Assembly: GCA_004322265.1 (NCBI GenBank) | Contig: SCSZ01000003.1 | Location: forward strand, 1 to 55,501 | DNA length: 55,501 nt | Origin: Patescibacteria group bacterium | Lineage (GTDB): Bacteria; Patescibacteriota; Saccharimonadia; Saccharimonadales; Saccharimonadaceae | Direction: 5' to 3' | Shown: positions 50,647 through 55,501 of the stretch, piece by piece | Numbering within the stretch: the first letter of the stretch is position 1 | Layout of the letters: each line of letters opens with the position of its first letter | The notes under the pieces: model-generated | The model's database searches: none | Seen by the model: the letters and a program-made list of their open reading frames with translations, nothing else | Told to the model about the DNA's origin: nothing | Program-made: the position numbers and the translations under genes

Positions 50647-51936
50647 ATGAAAACCACCATTAAACACCTATCAGATACCAAAGTTGAACTAACAATTAGC
50701 TTGACGCCTAGCGAACTTGCCGATGCCGAGAAGGTTGCACTTGTAAAGTTATCCAAAGACGTTAAAGTTGCAGGATTTCGAAAAGGCAAAGTACCACTGG
50801 CTGTTGCGCAGAAAAATGTTGACCCATTAAAACTTCAGGAACAATCACTCGATGATGCTGTTAGTAAGGCTGTCGCAAGTGCCTTTATCGAAGAGAAGAT
50901 TCAGGCTCTCGATCGTCCTGCTGTCGAAATTAAGAAGTTTGTACCCGGTGAAACGCTTGAGTTTACTGCAGAGGCTGAAATCCTCCCCAAGGTTACACTT
51001 GGCGATTACAAAAAATTGAAAGCATCAGCAAGTGAAAAAGTAACAATCAGCGCCAAAGAAGTTGACGCTGTTATCGAACGCATGCGCGAAGGCATGGGTG
51101 AGAAAAAGGACGTTAATCGTGCTGCTAAAGAAGGTGATGAGACAATTATCGACTTTGTTGGTAAGAAGAACGACGTCCCATTTGACGGTGGTACTGGTAA
51201 TGACTATTCGCTGACTCTGGGCAGTAAGTCGTTTATCCCGGGCTTTGAGGACGCAATCATTGGCCACAAACCGGGCGATACATTCGACATAGATTTGATG
51301 TTTCCAACTGACTATCACGTTGAAGAACTGAAGGGTGCACCTGTATCGTTCACGACGACGCTAAAGGCAATCAAAGAATTAACACCGGCAACCATTGACG
51401 ACGAATTTGCAGCCCAAAATGGTCCATTTAGTACTGTTGCCGAGATGAAAGCTGACATTAAAAAAGGCCTAACGGAGCAAAAACAGCGCGAGATTACCGA
51501 CAAACTAAAGGACGATCTGGTTACGCAACTGATCGAAGTCAGCAAAGTTCCGGTGCCACAGATTCTGATCGAGGATCAAGCAAAGTCTATCGAGCAAGAT
51601 TTCGAACGTAATCTTATGTACCAAGGTCTTTCAATTGACGAATACCTTAATACTCAGAAGTTTAAGGATAAAGACGAATGGATTGAAAAAGAAGTCAAAC
51701 CAACCGCTATGAAGCGCGTTCAGGCTGGTCTAGCACTTGCGGAACTCAGCAAAGTGGAAAAGATTGACGCCACAACTGACGAACTCAAAGATCACATCGA
51801 GCTTTATAAGAAGCAATACGGTAACAACCCAGAAGCCCTAAAACAATTCGATGATCCAGAGGTCCAACGCGATATTGCGAACCGTCTACTTACTGAGAAA
51901 ACCGTCGATCGCTTAGTCGAACTAAATAAAAAATAA
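50647..51936 (+). CDS. tig: Trigger factor (ribosome-associated chaperone)
   Basis: 429 residues from the ATG at 50647; an in-frame TTG 6 nt upstream is less likely because TATACT (50632-50637) predicts a start near the ATG. N-terminal ribosome-binding domain with the signature GFRKGKVPL (docks on L23; canonical GFRxGKxP), PPIase FKBP domain (about 150-240, DFVGKKNDVPFDGG and PGFEDAIIGHKPGD) and helical C-terminal arms. Followed by CIRCE-controlled clpP, a common tig-clpP order. Confidence 0.96.
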   Translation: MKTTIKHLSDTKVELTISLTPSELADAEKVALVKLSKDVKVAGFRKGKVPLAVAQKNVDPLKLQEQSLDDAVSKAVASAFIEEKIQALDRPAVEIKKFVPGETLEFTAEAEILPKVTLGDYKKLKASASEKVTISAKEVDAVIERMREGMGEKKDVNRAAKEGDETIIDFVGKKNDVPFDGGTGNDYSLTLGSKSFIPGFEDAIIGHKPGDTFDIDLMFPTDYHVEELKGAPVSFTTTLKAIKELTPATIDDEFAAQNGPFSTVAEMKADIKKGLTEQKQREITDKLKDDLVTQLIEVSKVPVPQILIEDQAKSIEQDFERNLMYQGLSIDEYLNTQKFKDKDEWIEKEVKPTAMKRVQAGLALAELSKVEKIDATTDELKDHIELYKKQYGNNPEALKQFDDPEVQRDIANRLLTEKTVDRLVELNKK

Positions 51937-51954
51937 CATTAGCAAAATAAAATG

Positions 51955-51981
51955 TTAGCACTCACTTGCAACGAGTGCTAA
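51955..51981 (+). promoter_or_regulatory. CIRCE operator (HrcA binding site) upstream of clpP
   Basis: TTAGCACTC-N9-GAGTGCTAA, identical in both arms to the element before clpC. It spans the -35 box TTGCAA (51966-51971) with TACAAT (51989-51994) 17 nt on. The promoter gives a start at about 52001, the A of the ATG, so clpP is leaderless and HrcA-repressed. Confidence 0.97.
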
Positions 51982-52000
51982 TTTTGTATACAATTAATAT

Positions 52001-52597
52001 ATGAGTAAGCCATCTAACTACCTAGTACCAACGGTGATTGAAAAGACTTTCGAGGGTGAACGCGCCTTTGATATTTATTCACGCCTGTTAAATGAACGTA
52101 TTATTTTTTTGGGTGAGCAAGTTAACGAACATACCGCCAATTTAGTTGTTGCGCAGCTGCTGCACCTTGCCTACGAGGATCCAAAAAAGGACATAAAACT
52201 ATACATTAACAGTCCTGGTGGAAGCGTCTATGATGGCATGGCGATTTACGACACGATTCAGTTTATTGCACCTGACGTCCAAACGATCGGCATAGGACTG
52301 CAGGCTAGTATGGGCGCATTTCTACTATCAAGCGGTACAAAGGGTAAGCGATTCGCCTTACCTCACGCCAAGGTAATGATTCACCAACCTAGCAGTGGTA
52401 CTCAGGGGAAAGTTACGGATATGGAAATTGACCTCAAGGAAGGTTTGGCTGTGAAAGAGATGCTGGCTGAGCTCCTTGCGAAAAATACCGGTCAAAAAAT
52501 TGCCAAAATCAAACTCGATATGGAGCGCGACTACTGGATGACGCCCGAAGAGGCCAAAGCGTACGGACTGATTGATCAAGTCATTACTAAAGCATAG
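52001..52597 (+). CDS. clpP: ATP-dependent Clp protease proteolytic subunit
   Basis: 198 residues. Catalytic triad S103 ([10 protein letters not shown]), H128 (VMIHQPS) and D177 (MERDYWM), with the same spacing (25 and 49) as in E. coli ClpP. The oxyanion motif [14 protein letters not shown] and the hinge region are conserved. It forms a tetradecameric barrel fed by ClpC (21283); the shared CIRCE operator supports this pairing. Confidence 0.97.
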   Translation: MSKPSNYLVPTVIEKTFEGERAFDIYSRLLNERIIFLGEQVNEHTANLVVAQLLHLAYEDPKKDIKLYINSPGGSVYDGMAIYDTIQFIAPDVQTIGIGLQASMGAFLLSSGTKGKRFALPHAKVMIHQPSSGTQGKVTDMEIDLKEGLAVKEMLAELLAKNTGQKIAKIKLDMERDYWMTPEEAKAYGLIDQVITKA

Positions 52598-52630
52598 ACA
52601 TTTAGTGATTATTATGCTATAATAGTAAAT

Positions 52631-53269
52631 ATGACACACGTTCGACCGATCGATAGCGATCGAATACACGATAGAGCGGCTCCAGAACTTGGTAACAATG
52701 CCCGGGCATTCGTTCGATGGCGTGCCGAGGCACTTATTGAAGCAGGTTCTAATCGTGCAATACTTGCCAGAAATGATCTTGATGATACAAACATTGTTGC
52801 TGCCTGGGCACAAAAGCACGCCCAAGATGCAGCGATAAATAGTAGTTCTGAGCGGTTTGTAGGCTTGTTTGATGATAACGATTCGATGATGGGTGCTATT
52901 GAGTCTGCTCCTGCGACGACTCGGCAGTTTGCACCATACGAATCACCCTTAGATTTACTCTTTAAGCGCCGCACAATTAAGCCCGATGCTAATGATCTTG
53001 CTATACTTGCACTTTTAGCTGAAAAAAACGAAGGACGTTTAGGGGTGATGGTTGATCTGTTGCGCCATACGGTTAACAAACATGCGATGGATCCAAAAGT
53101 AATATACTTCGGTGTTCCGACCGACAGCGCAGCACATGATGCCGCACTGGCTGAACACTTTGAACCGCAGGGCAAAACTGCAAAACTATTCGGGGTATAT
53201 CATACACTCGTGGCTCGTGAAGTCGGTGTTAATGACGCCAATACGCTTATCGATAGTGAAGTAGAATAA
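52631..53269 (+). CDS. Hypothetical soluble protein
   Basis: 212 residues, no signal peptide, membrane helix or recognised motif. Helical N-terminal half (ARAFVRWRAEALIEAGSNRA, NIVAAWAQKHAQDAAINSS), and a C-terminal part (PKVIYFGVPTD, AKLFGVYHTLVAREVGV). TATAAT (52618-52623) ends 7 nt before the ATG, so the mRNA is leaderless. Lies between clpP and rpoB; gene order gives no functional clue. Confidence 0.7.
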   Translation: MTHVRPIDSDRIHDRAAPELGNNARAFVRWRAEALIEAGSNRAILARNDLDDTNIVAAWAQKHAQDAAINSSSERFVGLFDDNDSMMGAIESAPATTRQFAPYESPLDLLFKRRTIKPDANDLAILALLAEKNEGRLGVMVDLLRHTVNKHAMDPKVIYFGVPTDSAAHDAALAEHFEPQGKTAKLFGVYHTLVAREVGVNDANTLIDSEVE

Positions 53270-53287
53270 AATTGTCTACAAGAACAC

Positions 53288-53316
53288 TTGACTATTAGTT
53301 ATTCAATCCTCATAAT
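53288..53316 (+). promoter_or_regulatory. Promoter of rpoB
   Basis: TTGACT (53288-53293), 17-nt spacer, CATAAT (53311-53316). The expected start near 53323 gives a leader of about 140 nt; no L10/L12 genes precede rpoB here. A second box TACAAT (53433-53438) could give a short transcript. Confidence 0.65.
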
Positions 53317-53461
53317 AGGTAACAAGAAGTAGAGTAGCTGTGGTTATCTATGTCTTGTTGTCGGAGTGGCATTTGCAACAGACTAACCTTGCTCAGGGAA
53401 TCTTCGGCGCCAAAGAACCCCTATCAAATCAATACAATTTATGCGAGGAGCATTGCAATTT

Positions 53462-55501
53462 ATGGCAAAAACTAAGCCTGACACTGCAAAGCGTGTTTTC
53501 TTTACAAAAGATGATACTGCATTGCCTTTACCAAATTTAATTGCTCACCAAAAAGACAGCTGGCGTGAATTCGTCGAAACTGGCCTTAGTGAGATTTTTG
53601 CGGAGTTGAACCCGATTGATGACTATACTGGTCAAAAATTGGCACTTCGTTTCAAGGAATACAAATTCCAAGATCCAAAGTCAACTGAGCAAAATGCCAA
53701 GGAAAACAACCTGACATTCGACGCGCCACTGCACGCCAATGTTGAACTTACTAACAAAGTAACCGGTGAAGTCAAGGAACAAGAAATCTACCTCGGTGAT
53801 TATCCATGGATGACTGACCGCGGAACCTTTATTATTAATGGTACTGAGCGCGTTGTTGTCTCTCAACTGATCCGTAGTGCTGGTGTCTTCTTTACTGCTG
53901 ATAAAGCTGCTACTCGTAATTTCTACGGTGCAAAACTGATTCCAGGCCGTGGTGCATGGTTAGAATTTGAAACCGCTAGTAACGGTGCTATTTACGTTAA
54001 GATCGACCGCCGTCGTAAACTGCCTATTACGACACTTTTCCGTGCGCTTGGTCACAACAAAACCTCTGATATCAAGAGTCTTTTTGCCGATGTTGATACC
54101 GGTGAATTGAAGTATATCGATGCCACTCTGGAAAAAGACCCCTCTCGTGGATCAAACGAAGCCTTGATCGAAGTGTACCGCCGCCTTCGTCCAGGTGATC
54201 TTGCCACTGTTGATAACGCCCGTTCAATGATTGAGCGTATGTTCTTTGATTTCAAGCGATTCGACTACAGCCGTGTCGGACGTTACAAGTTGAACCAACG
54301 CCTTGGCCTCAATGTACCTAACACCACAGAAAACCGTGTCTTCCAACTAAGCGACCTGATTGCGATTGTTCGTGAGATTATTCGTTTGAACAACACTCAG
54401 GATCCTCAGGACGACATCGACGCACTTTCAAACCGTCGTATCAAGTTAGTTGGTGAGCTTGTTGCTCGTCAGTTCCGCGTTGGTATGCTTCGTATGCAGC
54501 GTAACGCTATGGACCGTATGTCTATGTCTGATATCGAAAATGTTACTCCAGGTCAGCTGATTAACGCTCGTCCGGTGGTTGCGGCTGTTCGTGAGTTCTT
54601 TGCAAGTTCACAGCTTTCACAGCTCATGGATGAGACAAACCCACTTGCTGAGCTTTCTCACAAAAGGCGCCTAAGCTCAATGGGCCCTGGTGGACTTTCA
54701 CGCGAACGCGCAGGCTTTGACGTTCGTGATGCTCACCCGACTCACTATGGTCGTTTGTGTGTCGTTGAGACTCCAGAAGGTGCCAACATTGGATTGGTAC
54801 TTAACCTTGCAGCATACGCTCGTGTTAACGAGTATGGTTTCATTGAAACTCCATATCTTCGTGTTGTGAAGGGTAAAGTTACGGACGAAGTAGTCTACCT
54901 CGACGCATCACAGGAAATAACCGAAGTTATTGCCGATGCAAGCGTCAAAATTAAGGCTGATGGATCATTCATCGACGAGCGTGTGAGTGCCCGAAACGGC
55001 CTGCTCCCTGAGCAAGTTGATGCTAGTGAAGTTACCTACGTTGACGCCGCTCATAAGCAAATCCTAGGTTCGTCTGCTGCGCTGATTCCATTCATCGAGA
55101 AAAACCGTGTTGACCGTTCACTAACTGGTTCTGCTATGCAGAAGCAAGCAGTGCCACTTCTGATTCCTGAGTCTCCTGTTGTGGGAACAGGTATTGAAGG
55201 CGAAATTGCCAAGAACACGAGCCAACTTGTTGTTGCTGAGGGGGCTGGTGAAGTCGTTCGTGCAGACGGTGATGAAGTCCACGTTGCCTACAAAGACGGT
55301 ACAAAGATCTACGAAGTGATTCACTTTACAAAGAGTAATGACGATCGTTCAATCAACCAAAAAGTTCGTGTCGAGCGTGGTCAAAAAGTTAAGGCTGGCG
55401 ACATTCTTATTGAAGGTGCCTCGATCGCTGATGGCGAATTAGCTCTCGGACGCGACCTAACTGTGGCCTTCATGCCATGGGGCGGTTACAACATGGATGA
55501 T
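53462..55501 (+). CDS. rpoB: DNA-directed RNA polymerase subunit beta (3' truncated by window)
   Basis: First 680 residues; the frame is open to the window end. ATG at 53462 with AGGAG 11 nt upstream. Landmarks: LPNLIAHQKDSWREFV (start), YLGDYPWMTDRGTFIINGTERVVVSQLIRS, and the rifampicin region FFASSQLSQLMDETNPLAELSHKRRLSSMGPGGLSRERAG (written here only as landmarks SSQLSQLMDETNPL and HKRRLSSMGPGG), in which the residues equivalent to E. coli D516, H526 and S531 are D, H and S, so no classical resistance substitution is seen. Normally downstream of rplL; here the upstream neighbour is an unrelated gene. Confidence 0.97.
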   Translation, partial: MAKTKPDTAKRVFFTKDDTALPLPNLIAHQKDSWREFVETGLSEIFAELNPIDDYTGQKLALRFKEYKFQDPKSTEQNAKENNLTFDAPLHANVELTNKVTGEVKEQEIYLGDYPWMTDRGTFIINGTERVVVSQLIRSAGVFFTADKAATRNFYGAKLIPGRGAWLEFETASNGAIYVKIDRRRKLPITTLFRALGHNKTSDIKSLFADVDTGELKYIDATLEKDPSRGSNEALIEVYRRLRPGDLATVDNARSMIERMFFDFKRFDYSRVGRYKLNQRLGLNVPNTTENRVFQLSDLIAIVREIIRLNNTQDPQDDIDALSNRRIKLVGELVARQFRVGMLRMQRNAMDRMSMSDIENVTPGQLINARPVVAAVREFFASSQLSQLMDETNPLAELSHKRRLSSMGPGGLSRERAGFDVRDAHPTHYGRLCVVETPEGANIGLVLNLAAYARVNEYGFIETPYLRVVKGKVTDEVVYLDASQEITEVIADASVKIKADGSFIDERVSARNGLLPEQVDASEVTYVDAAHKQILGSSAALIPFIEKNRVDRSLTGSAMQKQAVPLLIPESPVVGTGIEGEIAKNTSQLVVAEGAGEVVRADGDEVHVAYKDGTKIYEVIHFTKSNDDRSINQKVRVERGQKVKAGDILIEGASIADGELALGRDLTVAFMPWGGYNMDD

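Noticed and set aside
53340-53540. 66-codon frame in the rpoB leader
   Set aside because: It overlaps the rpoB start in another frame, has no ribosome site and looks non-coding.

Overview
The window is a gene-dense, roughly 45% GC stretch of a reduced bacterial chromosome, most probably a Patescibacteria/CPR member close to Saccharibacteria (TM7). TGA is used as a normal stop (for example at 34925 and 47599), so the code is standard and the Gracilibacteria code is excluded. The lineage call rests on compact gene order, many tiny membrane proteins, many promoters whose -10 box lies only 6-11 nt before the ATG (leaderless mRNAs), and the overall gene set. It is inferred; no marker was searched.

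Layout. 1-9.1 kb: end of uvrB, a membrane-tethered trypsin-like protease, an RGG-tailed DEAD-box helicase with a long leader, a gatC-gatA-(HEPN-like membrane protein)-gatB-galU operon, and a cassette of three tiny membrane proteins. 9.1-20 kb: dnaE, two genes divergent from a 56-nt gap (SpoU methylase and a PilB-type ATPase), rplS, a fused RNase HII-YraN gene, and an M1 aminopeptidase divergent from a secreted HNH nuclease. 20-36.3 kb: nusA with a terminator in its leader, CIRCE-controlled clpC, a membrane HExxH protein, radA, a PIN-TRAM protein, a class A PBP, tyrS, a HAD-IIB protein, recG, a possible zinc phospholipase-like protein, rsmD and a UMPH-1-like nucleotidase. 36.3-43.4 kb is the most accessory-looking part: copies of a short palindromic repeat, small lineage-specific membrane proteins, two tRNA-Leu genes each preceded by a partial copy of its own 5' end, an FAD oxidase, a TMTC-like GT-C/TPR membrane protein and a Crp/Fnr regulator. 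43.4-55.5 kb: a SAM riboswitch and metK, hypotheticals, a second SpoU methylase, a hisG-hisD-hisI-hisS operon behind what looks like a leader-peptide attenuator, tig, CIRCE-controlled clpP, and the 5' part of rpoB.

How the genes work together. Protein quality control (clpC, clpP, tig, proteases) appears to be under HrcA/CIRCE. Gat amidotransferase, TyrRS, HisRS and two tRNA-Leu serve aminoacylation. The aminopeptidase, nucleases and nucleotidase suit an organism that scavenges peptides and nucleotides. The most unexpected parts are the partial histidine pathway with its apparent attenuator, the tRNA-Leu leader mimics, and the dispersed GGACGGACC palindrome.
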